Part shown: one piece after another, positions 7,965 to 17,407 of the stretch | Layout of the letters: every line of letters starts with the position of its first letter | Numbering within the stretch: the stretch's first letter is position 1 | Source of the DNA: JAADEM01 sp965371855 | GTDB taxonomy: Bacteria > Bacteroidota > Bacteroidia > Bacteroidales > Marinilabiliaceae | DNA length: 64,000 bases | Assembly: GCA_965371855.1 (NCBI GenBank) | Contig: CBDUZZ010000015.1 | Location: 6,022 to 70,021, forward strand | Direction: 5' to 3' | Program-made: the position numbers and the translations under genes | Notes under the pieces: model-generated | What the model saw: the letters and a program-made list of their open reading frames with translations, nothing else | Told to the model about the DNA's origin: nothing | Database searches by the model: none

Positions 7965-9560
7965 TTAAAAATTAGGACCTTCAATATCCCACCATAAAAG
8001 AGTACTTATTTCATCTTTACCATTTGACAACTTACTAGTTGCTGCTGCAACACCTTGCGGATTATTTGTATACTCACCAGGTACAAATTTCATCCTTTTA
8101 ATAAAATCATCAGCTGCAATAATTCCATCATCAGCATTACTATCATTTTTATAGTTATATGGTATTTTAGGATATCCTGTTCTGCGGTGGTCAGCCCAGG
8201 GTTCCCATGAATTTGGAAATCCGGCAATCCATTTTTGAGTCATAATTCGCTCAAGTTTTACTTCATTTGTTGCTGACTCGTCCCATTTAATTGTTATCTG
8301 CATGCGATTTATAAAATCATTGACATCGCCTTCAGCTTTTGGGTCATCGTAGTCAATAGGCAAACTTGTGTTATCCAATAGGTAAGCATCAACACCACCT
8401 GCTCCCCATTTTGCAAATGAAGCCTTTACTCCGTCTTCATAATAGTCTTTGGCTGATTGACTAGCAGACCATCCTCTTAATTTTGCCTCAGCAAGAAGAA
8501 ATAAAGTTTCTGATGCCACAAAATAATCCTGGTATGTCTTGGTCTTAAAGATTTCGTTAACGGTTGAGAAAGATGTCCGTTGGTCTTTTGCTGCCAGCAA
8601 TGCACCATTTCTAATACCTTTATATGGCACAGTTGGATGATCAGAAACTAATGATAGATCGTCAACCGGATTAAAATACTTACCAATCCTGCTGTCATTA
8701 TATCCGGTAAGTACTGATTCCATTGTTGCACTCATTCTGGTATCGTTCCAACCAAAAGCAAAAAGGGCAAGAGGGTGTTGTTGTCCATATAATGAAATCA
8801 AGAAATTGTCAGCATTTACTTCAATTAATCCACCCGGGTCATTAATAGCTTTTTCACCTTCTGTTTTTGCAAGTGCAGGGTTTACTTTTGAAATTCGCAT
8901 GGCAAGTCTTAATCTCATTGAATTAACCACTTTTATCCATTTGTTGATGTTGCCACCATAACTCGCGTCGAAATTTTTCAATCCGTCATAATCTTTATTC
9001 GCACTAAAAACAGCTATAATATTATCTAAGTCGGCAAAAAGCGTTTCGTATAATTTTTCTTCTCCATCGTAGTTTATAGTAGTTTCAGTTGAACCATAGT
9101 CATTGTAAATAACCGGCCCGTATTGTAAAGTCAATTTTGAAATACCGAGGACTCTGATTAATCTTGCCCATTCTACAAAAACATCATAATCACCTTCTTC
9201 TGCAATTTCAATTACCTGTTTTGATGGAGCCATTATCTGAGTGTAAACCCTGTCCCAGTAAAAATGTTTCCATGTAATACTATAGGTCGTATTATTTATA
9301 CCTCCTGCAAATGGCGTAGGTGGAGCTAAATAACGCACCCATGAATCACTAGATAAGTTTTGATAAACTTGATGCCACCAGGTATAACCAACAACCCACG
9401 ATAACATTGAAGGATAATAAGATCCAATATGATTGAAATCTTGCTGTAGAGACTCTTGGCTAATTTGAACAGGATTTATATTTGCCTCTTCAAAATTATC
9501 TGTACATGCATTTGGCAATATTGCCAAAGCAACCAGTAATATATATATGTATTTTTTCAT
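7965..9560 (-). CDS. SusD/RagB-family surface lipoprotein (locus 1)
   Basis: Surface glycan-binding lipoprotein of 531 residues that forms the lid over a SusC barrel. Signal peptide with lipobox PNAC (Cys19), then an alpha-helical TPR-type core typical of the SusD-like_2 group (DNFEEANINP near the start, YLLAEA-type motif FLLAEAKLRGW near residue 350, and a C-terminal IMTQKWIAGF plus WADHRRTGYP). It begins 12 bases after the stop of the SusC at 9572, so the two are co-transcribed. It lies between two closely similar SusC genes and could in principle pair with either. No catalytic activity expected. Confidence 0.93.
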   Translation of the reverse strand: MKKYIYILLVALAILPNACTDNFEEANINPVQISQESLQQDFNHIGSYYPSMLSWVVGYTWWHQVYQNLSSDSWVRYLAPPTPFAGGINNTTYSITWKHFYWDRVYTQIMAPSKQVIEIAEEGDYDVFVEWARLIRVLGISKLTLQYGPVIYNDYGSTETTINYDGEEKLYETLFADLDNIIAVFSANKDYDGLKNFDASYGGNINKWIKVVNSMRLRLAMRISKVNPALAKTEGEKAINDPGGLIEVNADNFLISLYGQQHPLALFAFGWNDTRMSATMESVLTGYNDSRIGKYFNPVDDLSLVSDHPTVPYKGIRNGALLAAKDQRTSFSTVNEIFKTKTYQDYFVASETLFLLAEAKLRGWSASQSAKDYYEDGVKASFAKWGAGGVDAYLLDNTSLPIDYDDPKAEGDVNDFINRMQITIKWDESATNEVKLERIMTQKWIAGFPNSWEPWADHRRTGYPKIPYNYKNDSNADDGIIAADDFIKRMKFVPGEYTNNPQGVAAATSKLSNGKDEISTLLWWDIEGPNF

Positions 9561-9571
9561 GAAATTAAGAT

Positions 9572-12500
9572 TTAAAAGGTTATTCTAATATTGAAACCAT
9601 AAGTCCTTGTTGATGGCAGGTTGAAATTGTCCAATGATTGGAATGCATTGGTTGTGTTCATTGCTAGTTCGGGGTCGAATGGTGCTTCTTTATAAAAGAA
9701 AAGTAAATTCTGGCCTACAAGAGAAAAAGTTAACTTGTCAATAGGTAAATTAGATTCTTGTAAGTTTAAGTTGTACGTAACAGAAACCTCTGCTAATCTA
9801 ATATTTGTTCTGTCGTAAGTATAAGGTTCTTTAATACCATTCCTCATTCCCGTTGCCCTGTAATAAGTTTCTGCACCCATTTTTGTTACAGCTGTACCGT
9901 CAGGCATTACAGCATCAATAGTTACACCGCCGGCATTTCTTGCGTCGGCTGTCCTTTGTGATACACCATAACCATCTAACATAGCTTCGGTTTGGCTAAT
10001 TACTTTACCGCCAAACTTACTGTTAATAAGGAACCCAAATGATAAATCTTTGTAGTTAATGTTATTATTCCAACCTAAACTCCAATCCGGGTTTGAATTT
10101 CCAATAAATTCTTTTTCAGCAGTTTTTTGTATAGCTCCATTTTCATCAAGCATTATCCTTCCCTGTTCATCCCTAAGGAATTTATGCACATATAAATCGC
10201 CAAATGAACCACCTTTTTTTATAATTAATTGGTATCCTTCAGAATCAGAAATATTCATCGCATCTCCCAAATCTTCGTGTAATTCTACAATTTCATTTTT
10301 ATTATTTGAGTAATTAAATGCAGTTGACCATGAAAAATCTCCTGATTTTACAGGTGTAGCATTAACAGATATTTCAATACCGGAATTAACGATTTCACCG
10401 GCATTAACAAAATACCTTGTATATCCTGAACCGGAAGGTGCTGGCAAATTAATAAATTGATCCTGGCTATTAATATTGTAATATGTAAAATCAAATCCAA
10501 GCCTTCCATTAAAGAACCTCCAATCGGTACCAAACTCCAGACTTCTTAACATCTCGGGTTTTAGGTTGGTAAAAGGTTTTGTGGTGTTTATTTCAACACC
10601 AGCAAAAGTAATCGTATGATTTGGATGAACCATATTGAAAGGGACTTCGTTTGCAACGGTTGTATACGATGTCCTTATTTTTCCAAAGCTAATAAAATCG
10701 GGAAGTTCAACCATTTCGCTAATTAGGGCTGTTAACCCAAAAGCAGGATAAAAATATGAATCGTTTCCTGTGCCGACTAATGTTGAAGCCCAGTCATTCC
10801 TGCCTGAGATATCTAAAAATAGCATCTCTTTGTAGCCCAACTGAACATTGCCAAAAACAGCTTGTTTTATTTTCTTGCTTCCATAAGTTGAATTTACCAT
10901 AACATTATCCTCAATGTTCTGAAAATTAAACTCGTTGGCAAATTTTAATCCGGTAGTTCCTGTGGCAACTCTAACACCAACTCCATAAGTTGATTTTTGA
11001 TAGCTTGTACCTACAATTGCATCTAAACTGATATCTCCAAATTTTTTGTTATAGGTTAAAATTGCATCTGTATAAATCAATTCATCGGTGGACTTACTAT
11101 AATCCCAAGCTCCATTTGCATGCACATTGGTTCCGTTAGAACCGGCATAGTGCTTCATCTCGTAAGATTTAATTGCATAATCGTAACTGCCTCTTAATTG
11201 GAGTTTGAGATTATTGGCGATTTGATAATCTAATGAAATATTTGTAATAGCTCTTTTTACCTTATCTTCCTTTGGTTGCCTGTTTATGATCCAATATGGA
11301 TTCGATTGATGGTGGTCTTCAACAAACCAATTTTGAAGATACATATTCCTACCTTCATTAAATACTTCATAGTTTTCTTTATATGAATTAAAATCTAAAT
11401 TCCGAGGAAAGAAATATAATCCGGTAAGAGGGTTAATGTAATATCCTGCAGGGTTCCTGTTGTTCGTAACTTCATCTGTTAACATTACATTTGACGAAAT
11501 ATTCATTTTGTCATTAAAAAGCTTAGTTGATTGTTTAAATGTAACATTATTCTTTTGATACTTATTTTCAGGTATTACACCATTAGAAGTTATATTTGCA
11601 TAAGAAAAATATGCAGTTGTCTTGTCACCTCCCCCACTAATAGTTATTGAATTTAAAAGGTTGAGCCCTGTTTTAAAGAAATCATCAACAAAACTGTTGT
11701 TATAATCCCCTTTTGACGTGGACCAACTCTCTTTAGCACCATCAACACTACCATAATCAAATTGCAGGTCAGGGGTTTTAATAATACTTTCAAAAGTAAC
11801 ACCTGAGCTAATTTCAACTCTTGCTTTACCTTTTTTACCACTTTTTGTGGTAATAATAATTACACCGTTTGCTCCCTGGCTACCATAAAGTGCTGCAGCA
11901 TTTGATCCCTTCAGAACAGTAAGGCTTTCAATGTCTTCAGAGTTAATTTGAGAAATGCCGTCACCTCCATCAATACCACCCCACATTCCTGGCTGTCCAC
12001 CTTTGTTGTTTGCCATTGGAATACCATCGATAACATAAAGTGGTTCACTTGAGCCGCTTAACGACTTGTTCCCCCTTAAAATAACTTTGGTAGAGCCACC
12101 TGCACCAGAACTGCTTTTCTTTATCTCCACACCAGAAATTTTACCGGAAATGCTGTTCACAAAATTAATGTCTCTTGCCTTTAATAAATCCTCCCCACTA
12201 ACGGTTTGTTGAGCATAGGTGAGCGTTTTCTCGTCACGTTTAATACCAAGTGCTGTAACCACTACTTCATCAATACCAAAGATTGCTGACTCCATAATAA
12301 CGTTAATTTCATTTTTTCCGGCAATCGACTCTTCAACTGTTGTCATTCCTATAGTTGAAAAAACCAGCGTACTTGCATCATTCGGAACATCAAGCTTGTA
12401 GTTTCCATCAATATCGGTAATGGTACCAATTGTAGTACCTTTTACAAATACTGAGACTCCCGGCAGGGTGTTTCCATCTTGGTCAGTAACTGTTCCTGAA

Positions 12501-12664
12501 ATTGATTTACTTTGTTGTTGTTCAGAATCAACTTTAGAACTTGCAACGGAGCTATTTGCCGAAACCTGTAAAAGGCTTACCAGCAAAATTAAGATCGTCA
12601 TCCTCATAATAAGGAAAATCTTTTTATCCTGTAAGCAGGATAGGTTAAAACATTTTTTTTTCAT
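9572..12664 (-). CDS. SusC/RagA-type TonB-dependent transporter without STN domain (locus 1, first copy)
   Basis: SusC-family outer-membrane transporter, 1030 residues. Signal peptide (about 1-37), directly followed by the CarboxypepD_reg-like domain (about 55-128), plug with ALYGSQGANGV, and barrel ending RITF. A short spacer rich in Ser/Gln (residues 38-52) stands where an STN domain would be. It is the first gene after sigma/FecR but lacks the domain normally used to talk to FecR; its near-twin at 4493 has it. The transporter portion is a direct duplication of about 2.9 kb, with most differences at silent or conservative positions. Followed 12 bases later by susD. Confidence 0.93.
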   Translation of the reverse strand: MKKKCFNLSCLQDKKIFLIMRMTILILLVSLLQVSANSSVASSKVDSEQQQSKSISGTVTDQDGNTLPGVSVFVKGTTIGTITDIDGNYKLDVPNDASTLVFSTIGMTTVEESIAGKNEINVIMESAIFGIDEVVVTALGIKRDEKTLTYAQQTVSGEDLLKARDINFVNSISGKISGVEIKKSSSGAGGSTKVILRGNKSLSGSSEPLYVIDGIPMANNKGGQPGMWGGIDGGDGISQINSEDIESLTVLKGSNAAALYGSQGANGVIIITTKSGKKGKARVEISSGVTFESIIKTPDLQFDYGSVDGAKESWSTSKGDYNNSFVDDFFKTGLNLLNSITISGGGDKTTAYFSYANITSNGVIPENKYQKNNVTFKQSTKLFNDKMNISSNVMLTDEVTNNRNPAGYYINPLTGLYFFPRNLDFNSYKENYEVFNEGRNMYLQNWFVEDHHQSNPYWIINRQPKEDKVKRAITNISLDYQIANNLKLQLRGSYDYAIKSYEMKHYAGSNGTNVHANGAWDYSKSTDELIYTDAILTYNKKFGDISLDAIVGTSYQKSTYGVGVRVATGTTGLKFANEFNFQNIEDNVMVNSTYGSKKIKQAVFGNVQLGYKEMLFLDISGRNDWASTLVGTGNDSYFYPAFGLTALISEMVELPDFISFGKIRTSYTTVANEVPFNMVHPNHTITFAGVEINTTKPFTNLKPEMLRSLEFGTDWRFFNGRLGFDFTYYNINSQDQFINLPAPSGSGYTRYFVNAGEIVNSGIEISVNATPVKSGDFSWSTAFNYSNNKNEIVELHEDLGDAMNISDSEGYQLIIKKGGSFGDLYVHKFLRDEQGRIMLDENGAIQKTAEKEFIGNSNPDWSLGWNNNINYKDLSFGFLINSKFGGKVISQTEAMLDGYGVSQRTADARNAGGVTIDAVMPDGTAVTKMGAETYYRATGMRNGIKEPYTYDRTNIRLAEVSVTYNLNLQESNLPIDKLTFSLVGQNLLFFYKEAPFDPELAMNTTNAFQSLDNFNLPSTRTYGFNIRITF

Positions 12665-12713
12665 AAATTTGTCATGTTAAATTAAACATTTAGAAAATAT
12701 AACTAAGTGTTAG

Positions 12714-12740
12714 GCGGGGAATGGTACGAACATTTCCCGC
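12714..12740 (-). promoter_or_regulatory. Hairpin in the fecR-susC gap (locus 1)
   Basis: Arms GCGGGGAATG and CATTTCCCGC (one mismatch) with a 7-base loop, starting 4 bases after the FecR stop. The same hairpin, with the same arm sequence, lies between FecR and SusC at 43490-43517. In the direction of transcription no T-run follows, so it is not a normal terminator. A conserved leader structure or RNA processing site for susC mRNA is possible. Confidence 0.5.
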
Positions 12741-12743
12741 TTT

Positions 12744-13913
12744 TTATATAATGGTAATTGACCTTCCGTCAATATGAAATTTTACTTCATGCGTTTTTTC
12801 AATCAAGGTTAATATTTTTTCAAAATCCTCGTATCGTTTTAAGCGCCCTGTGAATTTAACTTCACTTGCCAGCTCATTATCAAACTTAATATCAACATTA
12901 TACCATCTTGATAATGTTTTCATTATTTCACTTAGAGGTTGATCTTTAAAATAAAACAGGCCTTCTTTCCAGGCTGTAAATTGCTCTACATCAACTATTT
13001 TGCGAGTGATTTGACCTTCTCCTCTTTTGTAAGAGCTTTGGTGATTGGGTAGTAATGTTTGAAGAACACCAGGACTGTCTTTTGGGGAAACAGAAACTGA
13101 TCCTTCTACTAAAGTAGTGTATGTTATTGAATCTTCCGCATAAGATGATATGTTGAAGGAAGTTCCTAACACCTCAACAACCTGGTCGTTGGAAATAACT
13201 ATAAAAGGTTTGCTTACATCTTTATGAACTTCAAAGAAAGCCTCTCCAATTAATTCAACTTCTCTTTCATTTCCACAAAACTGCACAGGATACCTAAAAG
13301 TTGTCTCGGAGTTTAACCAAACTTTGGTGCTATCGCTAAGTGTTACAAAAAACTCACCACCTTTGGGTATTTTTAACGTGTTATATTTAACTTTTTTAGG
13401 TTTACTATTCTTTTCAATGTAATTTATCTCCGTTCCCCGGCTGTTTATCCTGGTTCCTCCTTCCATAAGTGCAATTGATCTCCCGGCTGATAAATCATAA
13501 GTAGATCCATCATCAAGTATCAGCATTGCTTTGCTTGTACCGGGATTAATGGTTTGAAATGTTTCTTCTACAAATTGATTTGAATTTTTATTTGGCAAGA
13601 AGAAATATAAGCTCAAAACAATGGCAATTGTTGCTGCAATAGAACTTATGTAAACAAGAGTTTTTCGATTATTTTTTGCTTTGTATACAAGCATTTGCCT
13701 GCTAACCTTTTGCCAAATTTCGAATAAATTAACCGGGTTCTTTTCAAAATCAGACCCGTTCTTATAAAAACGTTTAGCTTCTTCATAAAAGTTCAGATGC
13801 TCGTTCTTTTGATTTACCCATCGGTTAAATATTTTCTCTTCACTTTCGGAAATCGACCCGTATAATTTTTTCTTTATAATTTCAAAGTCAATATACTGTC
13901 TAATTCTACCCAT
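12744..13913 (-). CDS. FecR-family anti-sigma factor (locus 1)
   Basis: Inner-membrane anti-sigma factor, 389 residues. An N-terminal cytoplasmic segment (1-84) would hold the sigma factor at 13967. One transmembrane helix (about 85-106) follows, then the periplasmic FecR domain (about 125-290, with IPKGGEFFVTLSDSTKVWLN and EAFFEVHKD) and a C-terminal DUF4974 domain (about 318-389, WYNVDIKFDNE). The periplasmic part is expected to contact the STN domain of a TonB receptor and release sigma on substrate binding. It starts 53 bases after the sigma gene. The only complete STN domain in the locus is in the SusC at 4493. Confidence 0.93.
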   Translation of the reverse strand: MGRIRQYIDFEIIKKKLYGSISESEEKIFNRWVNQKNEHLNFYEEAKRFYKNGSDFEKNPVNLFEIWQKVSRQMLVYKAKNNRKTLVYISSIAATIAIVLSLYFFLPNKNSNQFVEETFQTINPGTSKAMLILDDGSTYDLSAGRSIALMEGGTRINSRGTEINYIEKNSKPKKVKYNTLKIPKGGEFFVTLSDSTKVWLNSETTFRYPVQFCGNEREVELIGEAFFEVHKDVSKPFIVISNDQVVEVLGTSFNISSYAEDSITYTTLVEGSVSVSPKDSPGVLQTLLPNHQSSYKRGEGQITRKIVDVEQFTAWKEGLFYFKDQPLSEIMKTLSRWYNVDIKFDNELASEVKFTGRLKRYEDFEKILTLIEKTHEVKFHIDGRSITII

Positions 13914-13966
13914 TTTTAAAACTGTTTCATCTATGACACAGCTAAAATTAAAACAGGTGACAACAT

Positions 13967-14521
13967 TTATAAAATAAATTTGGTCTTAGTATATTCAACT
14001 AACAATACCCTAAGTTTCTTCTTGGCTCTTTGTAATTGGGTTTTTACAGTATTTTCCGAAATATTTAAACTTTCAGATATTTCACTAAGTTTTTTCCCAT
14101 GCAGGTATTTATCTTTTATTATAGTTGCCATTTTGGGAGGTAATTTTTGAATTGCATTTTCGATCTTTCCTACTATTTTCGGATCTATCCAATTTGTTTC
14201 GTCATCATTGTTTACTACAGCTTCCCAAAACAAGAGGTTGTATTTATCGGTTATTTTTAGGTCTCGGAGATAGTTGAGGCATCGATTTCTTGTTGATTGG
14301 TAAAAGTAAGCTTTAATTGATTCCTGAATGGAAATTTTTTCTGCATTTTCCCAAAGGTAAATGAAAAGTGATTGAACAATGTCTTCACTAGCCTGCCTGT
14401 TAATAATATATCCTTCAGCAAACTTTGTTAAGAGTGGATAATACTCATAAAAGAGCGATTCGTAAACAGCATGATTACGCTTCCTAATTTCGTTTAAAAG
14501 TATAGATTCTTCAATTCGCAT
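13967..14521 (-). CDS. ECF sigma factor, FecI-like (locus 1)
   Basis: Extracytoplasmic-function sigma-70 factor, 184 residues, predicted to drive transcription of locus 1. Region 2 spans about residues 15-85 (ASEDIVQSLFIYLWEN) and region 4 about 122-175, with the helix-turn-helix LSEISESLNISENTVKTQL. It is the promoter-proximal gene on the minus strand, followed by its FecR partner; sigma, FecR and SusC/D in this order is the standard Bacteroidota arrangement. A TATATTTG box lies 41-48 bases upstream of the ATG. Confidence 0.94.
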   Translation of the reverse strand: MRIEESILLNEIRKRNHAVYESLFYEYYPLLTKFAEGYIINRQASEDIVQSLFIYLWENAEKISIQESIKAYFYQSTRNRCLNYLRDLKITDKYNLLFWEAVVNNDDETNWIDPKIVGKIENAIQKLPPKMATIIKDKYLHGKKLSEISESLNISENTVKTQLQRAKKKLRVLLVEYTKTKFIL

Positions 14522-14561
14522 TACCTAGTTTTATGTAAAAAACAATTAGAATTAGTTAGGG

Positions 14562-14569
14562 CAAATATA
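14562..14569 (-). promoter_or_regulatory. TAnnTTTG-type -7 box upstream of the locus 1 sigma gene
   Basis: The minus strand reads TATATTTG, matching the Bacteroidota -7 consensus, in a TA-rich stretch just ahead of the sigma gene. A TTTG occurs upstream but closer than the usual 19-21 bases. Confidence 0.45.
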
Positions 14570-14941
14570 TTATAATTTTTGCAAAGTTGATAATTACCAT
14601 TTTATAAGGTGATTTATGAAAAATTAATCACAAAAGGCTTATTGCCAGCAAAATACATGACTGATATTAAGGTTTTTACAATTGTTTTGATCAAGAAATT
14701 GCACTTGCAAATTTAATTTTCGCAATGTTCTGCATCTGATTTTATTTTTCACTTCAATATTCTATCCCTATATTTGAACGTCCAAGAAATATAGGGAGTA
14801 CCATAATGCATGTAACACCTTTCTAAATCTACTCATATTATTTATATTTTAAGTTGGTGGAAAAAATTTAGGAAGATTGTCAAAGTGATTTATCAGGCAA
14901 ACAGGTAAAACTTCCCTGTCTTGTTTTGGAATATAGGTTAT
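14570..14941. other. Non-coding stretch without recognisable features
   Basis: I see no open frame with family resemblance, no RNA gene and no strong hairpin here. The composition is AT-rich. It separates locus 1 from the decayed ATPase region. Confidence 0.5.
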
Positions 14942-14978
14942 AAATGTTTATAGATTTTTTCAAATTAGGAAGAAAACA
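14942..14978. repeat. 37-bp direct repeat, copy 2 (copy 1 at 2691-2727)
   Basis: Identical to 2691-2727 over 37 bases. On this side it leads into about 60 bases of unrecognised sequence and then the C-terminal remnant of the decayed ATPase. Confidence 0.8.
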
Positions 14979-15043
14979 ATCAGCGACTACCAAACAATAT
15001 ATCCATCGAAAGGTCATTTTGAACCAATCCCAAAGAATGGCTG

Positions 15044-15459
15044 TTAGTTTGCAGCCCAAAAATGGTTATCATTTTCTGAGAAACAGATATCATTTATGTT
15101 TTGAGCAGCGCTTTTACCGGGTGCAACTTCATTCCAATAAAAAGGAATCCCTCCCAACACCATATAAAGTTGTATAATTTGATATTGGTCGAGAACAGAA
15201 TTTTGCGACTGCAAAAACAGTTCACATTCATTCAATGTAAATAGTACAAGTTTCAATCTTGCGGTTATCCGGTTAAACAGTCCCCCTGTGTTGTTAATTA
15301 ACTTATTGATCATCCAGGATGCGGCTGATCCGCATGTTATCAATAAAATGTCTTTCCAACCCTTCTTCTTCCATAAACAGCTACAAATTCAGATTTGTTA
15401 GAGGTTAACAGCGATCTTAACGCTTAGATTTCTTTTTTTCGCCCAATTATTTTATTCAT
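15044..15459 (-). pseudogene. Decayed AAA ATPase (ATPase_2-like), copy 2
   Basis: Same lesions as the copy at 3081-3341: ATG at 15459, nonsense codon after GRKKEI, Walker A YGRRRVGKTF, then a large deletion with frame change to LITCGSAASWMI. This copy keeps more of the 3' part: QYQIIQLYMVLGGIPFYW and GKSAAQNINDICF, the conserved middle of this ATPase family, before it breaks off. The real proteins would continue with a nuclease-like C-terminal domain. It is not expected to make a functional product. Confidence 0.8.
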
Positions 15460-15592
15460 CTTACGCTGTATTTGGCTATAAATACAGTAAAAAATATAGA
15501 TGTAGCCAAAATAGATGTTCGTAATTGGCTTTAGCTATGGATAAAGTATTGCTTGCAGCCAAATGCTTTTGCCAGTTGTGAATAATAAAACC
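15199..15592. repeat. 394-bp direct repeat, copy 2
   Basis: Counterpart of 3081-3474 with two mismatches that I can find. The right edge at 15592 joins sequence unrelated to that of copy 1. Confidence 0.9.
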
Positions 15593-15730
15593 GCATTTTA
15601 TTACCTATATCTGTATTATTGTGTTCTTTATACCGATTGTGTAATTCTCTACTAGCAATTCCGCTAGAACTAACTTGGAATTTAAAATAAAATAAACTAA
15701 ATTAGTGAACTGGAAATACGAAATATTAGT

Positions 15731-16318
15731 ATGTTTGGTTCTCGAAAAATAAAAGATAATATTATATTGACCATTTACAAAGACATTCGAACGGTATTTC
15801 GTTTAAATGATATTGCCATGATTGCAGGTGAAACAAGCTTTAATTCACTCAATAAAAAACTGAACTACTACGTCCGTACAGGCAAGTTACAAAATCCCCG
15901 CAAAGGTATATACACCAAACCAAATTATAGTACTGAAGAACTTGCATGCACCATTTACACACCTTCCTATATATCGCTTGAATATGTACTGCAAAAAGCA
16001 GGTATCGTATTTCAATATGATTCAAGAATTACAGTTGTAAGTTATCTAAGCCGGACTATTGATGTGTCAGGCAGAGAATATATATTCCGCAAAGTCAAGG
16101 GAGAAATTCTTGCAAATCCAGCAGGAATTGACAGACAGGAAAATCAGATAAACATAGCCACTACTGAAAGAGCGTTTTTAGACTTGATATACCTGAACAA
16201 AGATTATTATTTTGACAATCTCAATCCGTTAAAAAAACAACTCATTTATAAACTATTACCTCTGTACCAATCTAAAGCATTAACTGAACGGGTAAATAAA
16301 ATTCTAAAAAATGATTGA
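15731..16318 (+). CDS. AbiEi-type antitoxin
   Basis: 195-residue protein resembling the AbiEi antitoxins of type IV toxin-antitoxin phage-defence systems. An N-terminal winged-helix region (about 15-65: FRLNDIAMIAGET, NYYVRTGKLQNPRKGIYTKP) would bind the operon promoter. The C-terminal part (YISLEYVLQKAGI, ATTERAFLDLIYL) is the typical antitoxin domain. The gene overlaps the toxin start by 8 bases (ATGATTGA), as expected for a coupled pair. Family recognition is from motif pattern. Confidence 0.85.
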   Translation: MFGSRKIKDNIILTIYKDIRTVFRLNDIAMIAGETSFNSLNKKLNYYVRTGKLQNPRKGIYTKPNYSTEELACTIYTPSYISLEYVLQKAGIVFQYDSRITVVSYLSRTIDVSGREYIFRKVKGEILANPAGIDRQENQINIATTERAFLDLIYLNKDYYFDNLNPLKKQLIYKLLPLYQSKALTERVNKILKND

Positions 16319-17007
16319 CATAAACCGGCATAGATTTTTTCTGGTTCAAATACTTTAAGGATGTTTACTCAGATATTGAACTTGCAAATTACCTGGGATT
16401 TAAAGGCGGTACTGCCTTGATGTTTTTTTATGACCTTCCGCGTTTTTCTGTGGATTTAGATTTCAACCTGATTGATACAGAAAAGGAAGATGTTGTTTAC
16501 GGAAAAATTCGTAAAATACTTCTCAAATACGGGACAATATTTGATGAGGCTAAAAAGTTTTACGGCCCCTTAATTGTCCTGGATTATGGTTTTAACGAAC
16601 GCAAGTTGAAAGTGGAGATTTCAACCCGTGTATTTGAAAACCGTTACGAGATAAAAAATCTTCTGGGGATCAACATGAAGGTAATGGTACAGGAAGATAT
16701 GTTTGCACATAAACTTTGTGCTTTGCTCGACAGGAATGTAATAACTAACCGTGATGTTTTCGATTGTTGGTTTTTTATGCAGAAACAAACCCCGGTTAAT
16801 AAAAGTATTGTTGAATTCAGAATGGGAATGTCGTTTACCGATTACCTGCTAAAATGTATTAAAAACCTTGAAGCAATGACCGACAAAGGATTGTTACAGG
16901 GCATGGGTGAATTAATGGATGACAAAATGAAAAAAATTGTGCGGGTAAAAATGAGGTCAGAAGTTATCGGGTTATTGAAGTTCTACAAAGACTTTCCAAT
17001 TCTGTGA
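16311..17007 (+). pseudogene. AbiEii-type nucleotidyltransferase toxin, frameshifted
   Basis: AbiEii-family toxin of the nucleotidyltransferase superfamily, partner of the AbiEi gene. The ATG at 16311 begins MIDINRHRFFLVQIL; a stop then follows because of one extra T in the TTT at 16354-16356. In the next frame the protein continues LKDVYSDIELANYLGFKGG and the catalytic motif GFKGGTALMFFYDLPRF, then SVDLDFNL, to the stop at 17007. KLCALLDRNVITNRDVFD is the usual middle motif. The downstream frame alone lacks a proper start. As written the toxin is not produced; this could be inactivation or a one-base sequencing error. Without the extra T it would be about 231 residues, normal for the family. 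Confidence 0.85.
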
Positions 17008-17407
17008 CCAGTGCTAATATATAGATTACTACGAAAGTACCTATCCCGAAGGTTTAGCATGGATTTCAAATCTTGCAGAGAAGTATCAGAATCGGGCAAA
17101 TTGGAATACTGAAAGGGTAACTTAATAATGGGGCACCCCTTCTTCTAAACTAACCTATACAGAAGGTTAATGAATATAGTTTTTTCTATTTTTAGGGAAA
17201 TAATAATATTCGTCAATGACCGGACAAACTCATTCGGCATAGAATATTAGGTATAGGAGAAATTGTAATAAACTGATTATGAAATTAAAAATCGAAAAAC
17301 AGGACGGAATATTCTTATGCACCATCCATATGGCAAAGTGATATTTTTCAAGTATATTTGGAAATAATTCATAATTTGAAGATTATTCAAATATAACTGA
17401 AAATATA
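17008..17407. other. Gap with a possible short coding remnant
   Basis: Mostly featureless. Between 17024 and 17125 one plus frame reads DYYESTYPEGLAWISNLAEK and further protein-like residues to a TAA, but has no start and I do not recognise the family. It may be the tail of a lost gene. Confidence 0.3.

Noticed and set aside
12714..12740. Hairpin as a terminator of fecR
   Set aside because: No T-run follows in the direction of transcription; the T-run lies on the other side, where no plus-strand gene ends.
14944..15177. 77-residue plus-strand frame
   Set aside because: It runs antisense to the decayed ATPase remnant and has no family resemblance; it opens in the 37-bp repeat.
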